A DNA stretch of 27,612 bases from a virus, in the IMG/VR virus record IMGVR_UViG_3300034120_002861, positions 1-27,612 of that record; one strand, 5' to 3'. Position 1 is the first letter of the stretch, and each line of letters starts with the position of its first letter. Below, piece by piece: positions 6,587 through 13,201 of this stretch. The notes beneath the pieces were generated by a model. That model did not search any database and was not told the origin of the DNA. It was given only the letters and a program-made list of their open reading frames with translations. Position numbers and translations under genes: made by a program.

Positions 6587-7189
6587 ATGAAAACGGTGAC
6601 GGCAACGATTTGGGGTACGCGTCCGCTCTTGAGCCACAGGTTCGGGGAGGCGGCGGAAGGCGAGTTGGCGGCGACGACTCGACGCGTCAAGGTCATGGTG
6701 ACGCAGGAGACGCCCCGCTCGCAGGCGGAGAAGGCGGTGTACCGGCTGCCCGACGGGCGCTTCTGGGTGCCGGGAGCGGCGTTCGCGAGGTTGATGCGGG
6801 AGGCGGGCAGCGGCATCAAGATCAAGGGCACCCGCAAGTACGCCAAGCATGGCGTTCCCGCGGCGGTCACTGTGATGGATGACGCCGTCGTGCTGTTGGA
6901 CCCCAAGACCAACGAGCCCCTGACCAACTACGAGGTCGATTCCAGACCGGTGGTGATCCCCAGCACGAAGGGCCGCATCATGCGGCATCGGCCCCGGTTC
7001 GATTCGTGGGCGGCAAAGGTCACGATCCGCGTGAACGACGCGCTTATGGCCGAGGACTTCATCTTCAAGTTGATGGCCGACGGCGGCGAGCAGTTGGGCA
7101 TTGGCGACTTCCGGCCGGAAAAGGGCGGGCCGTTCGGCACGTTCCGCGTGGTCGGCTGGGAGGTCGCGGACGGCGTCGCGCCAGAGTAA
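6587..7189 (+). CDS. Conserved phage protein of unknown function
   Basis: 200 residues with a GGAAG ribosome site. It starts MKTVTATIWGTRPLLSHRFG. The middle has RLPDGRFWVPGAAFARLMRE, then YEVDSRPVVIPSTKGRIMR. The C-terminal signature is LGIGDFRPEKGGPFGTF. I recognise a family seen in phages and archaeal viruses with the order RPVVI, RARPRFD and GIGDFRP-FGxF, but know no proven function. The beta-alpha pattern with a VPG segment before a helix faintly recalls RAMP-type RNA-binding folds; that is speculation. It follows the methyltransferase by 24 bp and ends just before the pentanucleotide repeat tract. Confidence 0.75.
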   Translation: MKTVTATIWGTRPLLSHRFGEAAEGELAATTRRVKVMVTQETPRSQAEKAVYRLPDGRFWVPGAAFARLMREAGSGIKIKGTRKYAKHGVPAAVTVMDDAVVLLDPKTNEPLTNYEVDSRPVVIPSTKGRIMRHRPRFDSWAAKVTIRVNDALMAEDFIFKLMADGGEQLGIGDFRPEKGGPFGTFRVVGWEVADGVAPE

Positions 7190-7210
7190 TGGCGGCGAGA
7201 GAGAGGTGAT

Positions 7211-7456
7211 GGCAGGGCGAGGCGAGGCCCGGCAAGGCGAGGCCGGGCTTGGCGAGGCGAGGCGGGGCGTGGCATGGCAGGGCGGGGCAGGGCGGGGCAA
7301 GGCGGGGCGGGGCGTGGCAAGTCTGGGCAGGGCCCGGCTAGGCGAGGCACGGAACATCCATCGCGGCGACAGCGGCGGTGGGTGGTTTGGCGGCAGGGCG
7401 CGGCTTGGCAGGGCGCGGCTTGGCAGGGCGCGGCTTGGCAGGGCGAGGCTTGGCGA
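7211..7456 (+). repeat. GGCNN pentanucleotide repeat tract
   Basis: From 7211 to 7350 there are 28 consecutive 5-bp units in exact register. All but one (GTCTG at 7321) read GGCNN, with NN varying (AG, GA, CC, AA, TT, GT and so on). After a 41-bp break the pattern resumes at 7392-7456 with 13 units, including three perfect copies of the 15-mer GGCAGGGCGCGGCTT (7392-7436). Purines, chiefly G, dominate the plus strand. All three forward frames stay open through it, giving GRARxGxAR-type peptides, so an open frame here means little. It fills the interval between the 6587 and 7492 genes, and I judge it non-coding. Fixed GGC with a drifting NN suggests selection on the GGC phase or repeated slippage and exchange. 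Confidence 0.9.
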
Positions 7457-7491
7457 CGGCAGGCGATGCGAGGAAAGGCAAGGAGCAGTTG

Positions 7492-8016
7492 ATGAACCAC
7501 GCGACGCTTCCATTCCCGATCTACGTGAACGTCTCGAATCAGATGCTGGGCATGCAAACGCCTGGCGTCACCCGCGGCATGTGGCATGGCGTCCATTCTC
7601 GCCTGTCGCAGGTCGTCATGTGCCACGTCATGCTCGAGTCGGGCGCCCACTGGTCTGGGTTGCCGATTCACGCGATAAGCGCAACACACACGTTTTGCTC
7701 GCCGGAGGAGGCATGTCGTTGGGGGGCGATGGGCGAACGAATCACGGTGACGCACCTGCCCATGCTGGCGGGGACACGCGCCGAAACAAAGGATGGCGCG
7801 GACGGCACCCACACCGGGCTGGTGATTGACTGGACCGATCACTGGGCCACGGTGCCCGCGGAACACAAACCGCTGAATGTGATCGCGATGGCGACCGGTC
7901 CATACCGGTTGCTTCCCAACAACGAGATGCGGGTTTGGGATCCGCACTTGCTGGACGAAGCCAGGATCCACGACGTCAAGGAGTATCGGAGGATTCGGAC
8001 CGTCTATTGGCGGTGA
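7492..8016 (+). CDS. Unknown protein after repeat tract
   Basis: 174 residues. The ATG at 7492 follows an AAGGAGC ribosome site by 6 bp. The frame extends upstream into the repeat tract, but that part is repeat-derived and was left out. It is a soluble, mixed-composition protein with many His and Trp (MWHGVHSRL, WTDHWATVP), three Cys and no clear metal cluster. It ends with basic residues (VKEYRRIRTVYWR). No family is recognised. It begins a close-packed run of small genes extending to 9735. Confidence 0.7.
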   Translation: MNHATLPFPIYVNVSNQMLGMQTPGVTRGMWHGVHSRLSQVVMCHVMLESGAHWSGLPIHAISATHTFCSPEEACRWGAMGERITVTHLPMLAGTRAETKDGADGTHTGLVIDWTDHWATVPAEHKPLNVIAMATGPYRLLPNNEMRVWDPHLLDEARIHDVKEYRRIRTVYWR

Positions 8017-8031
8017 ACGAAAGGCCAACCC

Positions 8032-8295
8032 ATGGATCCATTGCAAACGCTTATCCGCAAGTCCACGCGAGACATGTCACGCAACGAACTGACGCACCAC
8101 GTCACGCAGTTGCGTGAAGCCCTCCGCGACGTGCTTGCGGCGGAGGTCAGGGCGTGGCGAGATGCCGACACTTGGCATGAACTGCTTGAAGTCATGGATA
8201 TGTGCGACGACTACAGCCACCGCCATGACGTCGAGAACGCCCAGAAAGAGGTTGACGTCAGCAAGGCCCGCTTGCGGGCAAAGGAGATCGAATGA
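8032..8295 (+). CDS. Small helical unknown protein
   Basis: 87 residues, highly charged and probably all helical (RNELTHHVTQLREALRDV, then a C-terminal EVDVSKARLRAKEIE segment suited to coiled coil). Its stop overlaps the next ATG as ATGA, supporting its reality. The ribosome site is weak (AAAGG, 7 bp from the ATG). No family is recognised. Confidence 0.65.
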   Translation: MDPLQTLIRKSTRDMSRNELTHHVTQLREALRDVLAAEVRAWRDADTWHELLEVMDMCDDYSHRHDVENAQKEVDVSKARLRAKEIE

Positions 8296-8573
8296 GCAAC
8301 AACGAACCAGCGTTCCCTGTTCACACGTACGTCAACGCTGACGGAGAGACATTCACAAGTGAACCAACCGGAATGACGCTCCGCGACTACTTCGCGGCCA
8401 AGGCGATGGCGGCGTTTCAAATCTCCGAGGTGCTTGAGGCGTTTCGACGCAATGACTACGACGGGCTGCAAAGCCACAATACCTACATCCCACTAGGTCG
8501 CTGTGAGGAATACGCCCAAGCGGCATATCGGATGGCCGATGCGATGATCCGCGAGCGGGTCACCAAGGGGTAA
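8292..8573 (+). CDS. Phage protein, TLRDYFAAKAM family
   Basis: 93 residues. It has EPAFPV near the N-terminus, GMTLRDYFAAKAMAAF at about 27-42, and a C-terminal YAQAAYRMADAMIRER helix. This is a very common small phage family that I recognise by the LRDYFAAKAM core followed by a YxxADAMI helix. Its function is unknown. It is translationally coupled to the gene before it. The family is found mainly in phages and prophages, which supports the phage nature of this stretch. Confidence 0.8.
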   Translation: MSNNEPAFPVHTYVNADGETFTSEPTGMTLRDYFAAKAMAAFQISEVLEAFRRNDYDGLQSHNTYIPLGRCEEYAQAAYRMADAMIRERVTKG

Positions 8574-8575
8574 GC

Positions 8576-8818
8576 ATGAAAGACCCAACCGATCGGGCCG
8601 AGGCCGACCGTGACGAAGCAAGGCGGTTGCTGGCCGTCACCGGGCAGGCGTTGGCCGTGATGGCCGCCGACTTTGTCAAACTGTCACGCTGCTATGGACG
8701 GGCTCAAGGCAAGCCCGACGAGCGGGCAACTTACTGGATGGAGGCGGCGGTGCTGGCAAACTACATCGCGTATGAGGCGATTCGGAGAGCCGAACGAGGT
8801 ACCAAGGGCAAGCCATGA
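8576..8818 (+). CDS. Small unknown protein
   Basis: 80 residues, helical and charged, with an AAGGGG ribosome site lying over the previous stop. An N-terminal segment (DRAEADRDEARRLLAVTGQA) leads to a central Ala-rich helix and a basic end. Its stop overlaps the following ATG (ATGA). No family is recognised. Confidence 0.65.
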   Translation: MKDPTDRAEADRDEARRLLAVTGQALAVMAADFVKLSRCYGRAQGKPDERATYWMEAAVLANYIAYEAIRRAERGTKGKP

Positions 8819-9195
8819 ACGACAGTCGTCTTTTGTGGGACACGCGGTCCGCAGACCAGAAACTGATCGACGCGTACGAGCGGCTGCGGACGCTGCGGCC
8901 CAAGGCCCCCCTGATCGGCGCGGGCCACCCCATCACGTCGCAGGCGGTAGCCGCGGCCCTCTCTCGGTCCGACCGGATGCAGCACCGGGCGGAGCGGCTG
9001 CTGCACGCGGTCCACCAAGCAGGCGACCGCGGGGTGATCGACGATGAGTTGATCGTCCAGTTCCAGCACTGGCCGCACTCGAGCGTGACGGCGACCATGG
9101 CGTTCCTGCGGCGCCATGAGTTGGTGCGGGCCGGGCCCGACACGCGGCCGACGCGGTACGGAAACATGGCTCTGGTCAACAGGATGGGGGCGTGA
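8815..9195 (+). CDS. Putative winged-helix DNA-binding protein
   Basis: 126 residues. The C-terminal half fits a winged helix: GDRGVIDDELIVQFQ, then HSSVTATMAFLRRHELV as the recognition part, and a wing with TRPTRYGNMALVNR. The pattern resembles phage winged-helix proteins that read G-x-T-x-x-E-L followed by R-x-T-x-x-G-x-x-A. It may act as a transcription regulator of early genes, although no operator can be tied to it. It overlaps its neighbours on both sides in the same operon. The fold is inferred from pattern only. Confidence 0.6.
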   Translation: MNDSRLLWDTRSADQKLIDAYERLRTLRPKAPLIGAGHPITSQAVAAALSRSDRMQHRAERLLHAVHQAGDRGVIDDELIVQFQHWPHSSVTATMAFLRRHELVRAGPDTRPTRYGNMALVNRMGA

Positions 9196-9452
9196 TGCGA
9201 AAATACACCAAGTCGCGGATGGCTCTGGGGTTCGACGGCGGGAGTCAACAGCCAGGCACCTACATCAGGTTCGACGCGACCCCCCACGGGGTCGAAGTCG
9301 TCGCGTCCTGCATGGACGGGGACATCGTCCTCACCGCTGAGAACGTGGCCGCGATGGTGGAATGGCTCCGTCGGGCGTGCCGCCGACGCGAGCGAACAAA
9401 AACGCGGCCGGGGCGACCCCGTAGGGTTGACGAGGCACTTCGGCGGCGGTAA
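9195..9452 (+). CDS. Small unknown protein with basic C-terminus
   Basis: 85 residues from the ATG at 9195, which shares its A with the previous TGA. A GTG three bases upstream (9192) is also possible. The first 60 residues look beta-rich (GTYIRFDATPHGVEVVAS, GDIVLTAENVAAMVEWL). The last 25 are mostly Arg, Lys and Pro and could bind nucleic acid. No family is recognised. Confidence 0.6.
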   Translation: MRKYTKSRMALGFDGGSQQPGTYIRFDATPHGVEVVASCMDGDIVLTAENVAAMVEWLRRACRRRERTKTRPGRPRRVDEALRRR

Positions 9453-9501
9453 CGTGGCGGTATGGGCGGCGTGGTGCCGTCCGAGCGACACAGGAGACAA
9501 C

Positions 9502-9735
9502 ATGGAAGTGTGGCTAGTGATCGGAGCCCTCATCGGCGCGGTGGCAGGTGCCGCCAGGGGCTGGAGCGTCATCGTCGGCGCGGTCGTGGGTGCCCTGCTG
9601 GGGCCCCTCGCGTTTGCGCTGTTCCTTGTATCGTCGGTGGCGGGCGGGCGGCGGTGCCCTGAGTGCGCAGGCAACTGCCACAAGGCGGCGCGCGTGTGCC
9701 AGTGGTGCCGGGCGGAACTTGGGGGGGGCCGATGA
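9502..9735 (+). CDS. Small membrane protein with zinc ribbon
   Basis: 77 residues with a CAGGAG ribosome site. Two hydrophobic helices (about 2-18 and 22-47, rich in Gly, Ala and Val) are joined by a short basic turn. They are followed by CPECAGNCHKAARVCQWC (52-69), a CxxC-x10-CxxC zinc-ribbon pattern. It is probably an inner-membrane protein with the ribbon in the cytoplasm. Such proteins occur in both bacteria and phages, and the role here is unknown. The frame is open further upstream, but this ATG has the ribosome site. Confidence 0.7.
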   Translation: MEVWLVIGALIGAVAGAARGWSVIVGAVVGALLGPLAFALFLVSSVAGGRRCPECAGNCHKAARVCQWCRAELGGGR

Positions 9736-9788
9736 AGCGGCGGCGACCGGACACGCCTCCCCGAAAAACTAAAGTCGGCTTGCAGTAG
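9732..9788 (+). CDS. Possible 18-residue basic peptide
   Basis: The ATG overlaps the previous stop (ATGA) and the frame ends TAG at 9786-9788. The peptide MKRRRPDTPPRKTKVGLQ is strongly basic. It runs into the promoter at 9780. The overlap is suggestive, but the frame is too short to defend on composition. Confidence 0.22.
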   Translation: MKRRRPDTPPRKTKVGLQ

Positions 9789-9808
9789 TGCCGATGTAGG
9801 GGTACAAT
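9780..9808 (+). promoter_or_regulatory. Sigma70-type promoter, island 1
   Basis: TTGCAG (9780-9785), a 17-bp spacer, then TACAAT (9803-9808). Downstream a 6-bp hairpin (GCGGGC, loop GTGT, GCCCGC) lies in the leader before the first gene. A near-twin with the same TTGCAGTA -35 region and the same spacer length lies at 14309. Confidence 0.75.
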
Positions 9809-9847
9809 GGTTCTACGCGGGCGTGTGCCCGCGACATCAACCCCTCA

Positions 9848-9862
9848 ATGGAGCGACCCATG
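9848..9862 (+). promoter_or_regulatory. Leader element ATGGAGCGACCCATG, copy 1
   Basis: This identical 15-mer also occurs at 10350, 11279 and 14380. GGAG lies 6 bases before the final ATG, the right spacing for a ribosome site, so I take the second ATG as the true start and the first as part of the element. Conservation beyond GGAG suggests shared translational control or recent spread of a cassette. Confidence 0.75.
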
Positions 9863-10261
9863 AGTGAAGTTTTGAACGGTGCCAACCGGCGCGGCGACGC
9901 GCAACTGTTGGCGGACATTCAGGCAGCCAAGGCGGCACAGTTGACGTTTCCGCCCCGCTGGGGCATCGACCGCGACACGCTCGAGTGGACCGTGGCGTGG
10001 GACGCGCTCAACGCCGTGCTGAAGGCCGGCGGCTGGGGCGACCGCAGCGACGAGTGCCCTTTGTCGGGCGACTGCTGGCAGTACATGGGCTCGGGCGGCG
10101 ACGCGCACGAGTTCCGCCACCGCATGAGCCCTGTCACCGGCTACCACACCTACGTGCGGCTCGGTGTCGGCGTTGCCGTGGTCGTGATTCGCAAGCGCGA
10201 CGTGGCGGTGGAGTTTTACGTCTTGCGCCACCGCGACGGGTGGCGGGTGGCGGAGTTCTGA
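9860..10261 (+). CDS. Unknown protein, first gene of island 1
   Basis: 133 residues from the second ATG of the leader element. An N-terminal helical part (NRRGDAQLLADIQAAKAAQL) precedes a Trp-rich centre and a beta-rich C-terminal half (TYVRLGVGVAVVVIRKRDVA, then FYVLRHRDGWRVAEF). No family is recognised. It is the first gene after the promoter at 9780 and is followed by a strong hairpin. Confidence 0.7.
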   Translation: MSEVLNGANRRGDAQLLADIQAAKAAQLTFPPRWGIDRDTLEWTVAWDALNAVLKAGGWGDRSDECPLSGDCWQYMGSGGDAHEFRHRMSPVTGYHTYVRLGVGVAVVVIRKRDVAVEFYVLRHRDGWRVAEF

Positions 10262-10280
10262 GCCCGTTGGCATCGGTCGT

Positions 10281-10311
10281 GCCCCCGCTCGCCTACCGGC
10301 GTGTCGGGGGC
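10281..10311 (+). terminator. Hairpin between island genes, no T-run
   Basis: GCCCCCG (10281-10287) pairs with CGGGGGC (10305-10311), and CGCC (10290-10293) with GGCG (10298-10301). No T-run follows, so it may attenuate transcription or block 3' decay rather than terminate fully. A similar hairpin precedes the third leader element at 11211. Confidence 0.45.
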
Positions 10312-10349
10312 GTTCGGGGATTTCAACCCGCCCGCGTCCCCCGGGCAAC

Positions 10350-10364
10350 ATGGAGCGACCCATG
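10350..10364 (+). promoter_or_regulatory. Leader element ATGGAGCGACCCATG, copy 2
   Basis: Identical to the copy at 9848. It is preceded by a CCCCCGGGCAAC segment that resembles the sequence before copies 3 and 4 (CCGGGC). No promoter was seen directly upstream, so this copy probably works within the island 1 transcript. Confidence 0.7.
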
Positions 10365-10637
10365 AGCAGCAGCAAGAAGGACAGTCTGCGGGCCCTCATC
10401 GAGGGCATCATCCCCGGCGACATTGCCGAACTCGGCACGTTGTCCGGCGACAACGTGCTGGTAGCGGCACGAATCCCCAACCCCCGCGGCGTTATTCGCT
10501 ACGCCCTCGCCGTGATGCGGTACGGCGTGGTGGCGGGCGAGTGGGTGCGGTTCCCTTCGCCAGACGCAGCGGCGACCGATGCCGCGACCATGCTGGAGGC
10601 CGCTACGCGGTTGGCCGCCGAAGGGGGGGCCAAGTGA
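10362..10637 (+). CDS. Unknown island protein ending EGGAK
   Basis: 91 residues. It is probably a small alpha/beta protein (LRALIEGIIPGDIAEL, VLVAARIPNPRGVIRYALAV, then a helical end). The C-terminus AAEGGAK is shared with two other island genes (LEGGAK, AEGGAK), where the DNA also supplies the next gene's ribosome site and GTG. No family is recognised. Confidence 0.65.
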   Translation: MSSSKKDSLRALIEGIIPGDIAELGTLSGDNVLVAARIPNPRGVIRYALAVMRYGVVAGEWVRFPSPDAAATDAATMLEAATRLAAEGGAK

Positions 10638-10969
10638 GCATGTACGGCATCGACGTAGACGCTCGCAGCATCGCGAGCGGCGTGTATTCCATGATGGACA
10701 CCAGCGCACGCGCCGGGCTGGCGGTCGGGCTGGTGCCCTTGGTGTGGAAGCAGCGAATCGACGACGCCCTGCGCCATTGGTTCGAGTCGCACGCCATTCG
10801 GCAGGCGGCGAACCGGATCGGCGTGACCGCTGAGCAGGTGCGGGCGTGCCTCAAGGAGCCGGTGCGGGGGTGCGCCAACCGCGAGATGCGCGAGGCATGG
10901 GTGGAGGCAACGTCTCGCGACATTGTTGTCGCGTTGCTTGACGCCGCACTGAAGGAGGTGAGCAAGTGA
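10634..10969 (+). CDS. Unknown helical island protein
   Basis: 111 residues from a GTG that overlaps the previous stop as GTGA; an ATG two codons later is an alternative. It is helical, with a Trp/Arg-rich centre (VWKQRIDDALRHWFESHAIR) and AANRIGVTAEQVRACLKEP, which could be a helix-turn-helix. It ends DAALKEVSK, where GAAGGAGGTGAG gives a strong ribosome site for the next gene. Function unknown. Confidence 0.6.
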   Translation: MSMYGIDVDARSIASGVYSMMDTSARAGLAVGLVPLVWKQRIDDALRHWFESHAIRQAANRIGVTAEQVRACLKEPVRGCANREMREAWVEATSRDIVVALLDAALKEVSK

Positions 10970-11205
10970 GCCGCCAACGCCCACGGAGCCGTCCGATCTA
11001 TGAAGCGGAGTGGTGCGCGGACTTCCACGCGTGCCCCGAGACGGGCGGCGAGTACGTGCTGCGCCGCGCCGACGGCACCAACTGGTACAGCCCTGACGGC
11101 ATCATGTGGACCGCGGACACGGGCAAGGCGGTGCAGACCGCCGAACTCGACGCCATCCGCATCTATTTCGCAGGCGGTCCCCGCGAGGGCCAGCACGGCA
11201 ACTAA
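10966..11205 (+). CDS. Small unknown island protein
   Basis: 79 residues from a GTG overlapping the previous TGA (GTGA), with AAGGAGG eleven bases upstream. The start is basic (SRQRPRSRP). A Trp/Tyr-rich centre (GTNWYSPDGIMWTADTGKA) follows. No family is recognised. A terminator-like hairpin follows the stop by 5 bp. Confidence 0.6.
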   Translation: MSRQRPRSRPIYEAEWCADFHACPETGGEYVLRRADGTNWYSPDGIMWTADTGKAVQTAELDAIRIYFAGGPREGQHGN

Positions 11206-11210
11206 GCCCT

Positions 11211-11242
11211 CCCGCCATGCCCACCGGCGTGGCGGGGGTTTT
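11211..11242 (+). terminator. Terminator-like hairpin within island 1
   Basis: CCCGCCA (11211-11217) pairs with TGGCGGG (11230-11236), with an inner GCC/GGC pair. GG then TTTT (11239-11242) follow. It is probably an intrinsic terminator or attenuator, placed just before the third leader element. Confidence 0.6.
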
Positions 11243-11278
11243 CCGGGCCTTGCGGCGCGTGGCCGAAACCCGGGCACC

Positions 11279-11293
11279 ATGGAGCGACCCATG
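11279..11293 (+). promoter_or_regulatory. Leader element ATGGAGCGACCCATG, copy 3
   Basis: Identical to the copy at 9848, directly after the hairpin at 11211. I see no convincing promoter between the hairpin and this element. Confidence 0.7.
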
Positions 11294-11482
11294 AAACTCA
11301 GCATCGTGATCGAGTGCGACAATGCGGCGTTTGCGGACGACTTCGTTGGGCAGGTGGCCGACCTGTTGGACGACTGCCGCGACACCATCGAGGCCAAGGG
11401 CGAGACGTTCACGGAGAAGCCGCTATTCGACTTCAACGGCAACAAGGTTGGGCGCATGACGCTGGAAGGGGGTGCCAAGTGA
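11291..11482 (+). CDS. Small acidic unknown protein ending EGGAK
   Basis: 63 residues from the leader-element ATG. It is acidic (IECDNAAFADDF, LLDDCRDTIEA) and ends MTLEGGAK. The pattern beta strand, helix, beta hairpin suggests a compact fold. No family is recognised, and a small acidic protein could mimic DNA, but that is only a thought. Its stop overlaps the following GTG. Confidence 0.62.
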   Translation: MKLSIVIECDNAAFADDFVGQVADLLDDCRDTIEAKGETFTEKPLFDFNGNKVGRMTLEGGAK

Positions 11483-12114
11483 ACGACGACAACAAGCGGA
11501 CCCGGTTCGACTGGGCGGGCAAGTCCGACGCAGTCGCCTCGCTCGCTATCGCGGCGCACTACTGCGCGAATCTTGAGCGGGACGCGGGCCACCGGATGGG
11601 TGAGCCCCGCCGCAACGCCCACGGCATGGACAACGCGGGCACATGGATCGGCGGCGCGGTGTGGGGCGCGGCTCAGGCGTTGGACGAGTCACCAGCGGCG
11701 ACGCTCACGGCGTTGGAATGGGTGCGAGCCGCCACCGTGCTGGACATGGCGGTAGCCACGTGCGACGGCACCGAGGGCGACGGCTGTTGTCGGTCCCATG
11801 ACGTGGTGGATGCGAACGTGTGCATGTTGGATGCGTGCGACACGCTGGGGTGGGCGCACCCGTATCTCGACGGCATCACCGAAGCCGGTTGGCCCGGCGA
11901 GCAGTGGGGCGGCGAGCAAAGGCACGCGTTCGCGGCGGCCGCGATGGACCGGGCGTGGCTGTTTGCCCGGGCGAGCGGCTACGACCGCAAGGCCCTTGCG
12001 CTGGCCGCCTTGGCGGCAGACTCCGAGGGGATGGGGGTCGAGTTGACCGTGAAGCAGGTGGCGGACTTGCAGTGGTTGGCCGATGTCCCGGGCGCGGAAG
12101 GGGGTGCCAAGTGA
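11479..12114 (+). CDS. Unknown island protein, DTLGWA paralog 1
   Basis: 211 residues from a GTG overlapping the previous stop (GTGA). It is rich in Ala, Trp and Cys. A stretch with DANVCMLDACDTLGWAHP at about 115-132 and DRAWLFARASGYDRK at about 157-171 is matched in the next gene by DADEVMLAAFDTLGWA and ARAWLYWRG, so the two look like diverged duplicates. It ends AEGGAK like two other island genes. No family is recognised. Confidence 0.62.
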   Translation: MNDDNKRTRFDWAGKSDAVASLAIAAHYCANLERDAGHRMGEPRRNAHGMDNAGTWIGGAVWGAAQALDESPAATLTALEWVRAATVLDMAVATCDGTEGDGCCRSHDVVDANVCMLDACDTLGWAHPYLDGITEAGWPGEQWGGEQRHAFAAAAMDRAWLFARASGYDRKALALAALAADSEGMGVELTVKQVADLQWLADVPGAEGGAK

Positions 12115-12602
12115 GCATCATTGTGACCAACAGTCCCGGCAACGCCCTTGCGCTCGCGGCGGTGTTCGCACAGCACCTGAAAGACGGGCACCCCGAGGAA
12201 CGGTGGGAGACGGTCCGCGCCATGCAGATGAACGCCAACGCCATCGGCGCGGGCTACAGCATTTCCCATGAGTGGTGCGATGCCGACGAAGTGATGCTCG
12301 CCGCGTTTGACACGCTGGGTTGGGCAAGTTTCATGGACAAGCAGTTTTCGCGAGACGGCGACCACACGGCGGCATGGGACGGCGAGCCCGGCAAACTTCA
12401 GCGGCGGGCGTGGTCCCTTGCCGACGGCTGCGCGTGGGATGCGCCGCTGCTGGCGAGGGCGTGGCTCTACTGGCGAGGGCCAGAACGCGGCGACCCGGCG
12501 GATGATGCGTTTGCTGGCACCGCTGCCCTCATGCGTGAGATTGCGGGCTACCCCCCGGCCAGCGGCCCGTACCCCCACGACGGTGCTACCGTTCAGCCAT
12601 GA
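12111..12602 (+). CDS. Unknown island protein, DTLGWA paralog 2
   Basis: 163 residues from a GTG overlapping the previous stop. It shares the DTLGWA and RAWLYW segments with the gene before it. The first 50 residues are helical (NALALAAVFAQHLKDG). It lacks the EGGAK end and instead finishes with a Pro-rich tail. Its stop overlaps the next ATG (ATGA). Function unknown. Confidence 0.62.
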   Translation: MSIIVTNSPGNALALAAVFAQHLKDGHPEERWETVRAMQMNANAIGAGYSISHEWCDADEVMLAAFDTLGWASFMDKQFSRDGDHTAAWDGEPGKLQRRAWSLADGCAWDAPLLARAWLYWRGPERGDPADDAFAGTAALMREIAGYPPASGPYPHDGATVQP

Positions 12603-12814
12603 GCAAGCGACCCCCCAAGAAGGCAAGCAAGGTTGCACCCCGGCAAGAGAAGATCGGGGCGAGGCTTGGCACGTGGGCGATGGTGCAGGCCATCGCCGCG
12701 CACATCTCCGAGCAGACCGGCGTACCTGTTTCGGGCGCGGTCGCGCTCGAAATCGCGGTGCGAGAAGCCCTCGAACGCCGCCAAGGCAAGCGCGGCAAGA
12801 CCGATCAAGGGTGA
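12599..12814 (+). CDS. Small basic protein, possible DNA binder
   Basis: 71 residues. The N-terminus is very basic (SKRPPKKASKVAPRQEK). It is followed by a helix, TGVPVSGAVALEIAVREALERR and another basic tail. The VPVSxAVALExAVREALERR segment resembles the C-terminal helices of ribbon-helix-helix or small helical DNA-binding proteins. It is the last gene of island 1 and lies 33 bp before a good terminator. Confidence 0.6.
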   Translation: MSKRPPKKASKVAPRQEKIGARLGTWAMVQAIAAHISEQTGVPVSGAVALEIAVREALERRQGKRGKTDQG

Positions 12815-12847
12815 CGGTCACCCCCCGGAGCATCCCCCCCCCAGCAC

Positions 12848-12884
12848 GCCGCCCAGCCCTCACCGGTTGGGCGGCTTGCGTTTT
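12848..12884 (+). terminator. Rho-independent terminator, end of island 1
   Basis: GCCGCCCA (12848-12855) pairs perfectly with TGGGCGGC (12868-12875), with a 12-nt loop. TTGCGTTTT follows. It closes the transcript from the promoter at 9780. Confidence 0.8.
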
Positions 12885-13201
12885 GGGCGGCGACGGCCCC
12901 CGCCAGCAGGGCGCGGACCCGCCCCAGCCCGTGCCCGGTCGCGTCGGCGGCTCGGGATCCCCGGCGGGCACCGGGGGAGGACCACGCCCACCCCCGGGCG
13001 GCGGGTCGCCCCCGGTCGTGCATGAGGACGACAGGCGGGGCCGCGTGCGCCCTCCTCGCGCCGCCACGGTCGGCCCAGGGTCTTGACCCCGCGGGGCAGC
13101 GTCTCGCCCGCGTTGCCCGGCTCCGCAGCCCCGCCAGCAGCGACGCGCGACCAGGCACGCGACTGCGCCGCCCCTCCCCCGCCTCCCCCCCTCGGGCGCG
13201 C
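12885..13201 (+). other. GC-rich stretch without a defensible gene
   Basis: The composition is Pro/Gly/Arg-codon-like on every frame, with long C-runs on the plus strand. A minus-strand frame starts with an ATG overlapping the stop of the minus-strand gene at 13202 (ATGA) and stays open leftward past island 1. Its product is low complexity and I do not call it. No RNA gene is seen. Confidence 0.4.

Noticed and set aside
7211-7456. CRISPR array or coding repeat protein
   Set aside because: The units are 5 bp with no spacers, and every frame gives the same kind of Gly/Arg/Ala peptide because of the 5-bp period, so neither reading is supported.
9848-9850. The first ATG of the leader element as the gene start (MERPM...)
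   Set aside because: GGAG inside the element is ideally placed for the second ATG, and the same holds for all four copies. The extra MERP residues are a by-product.
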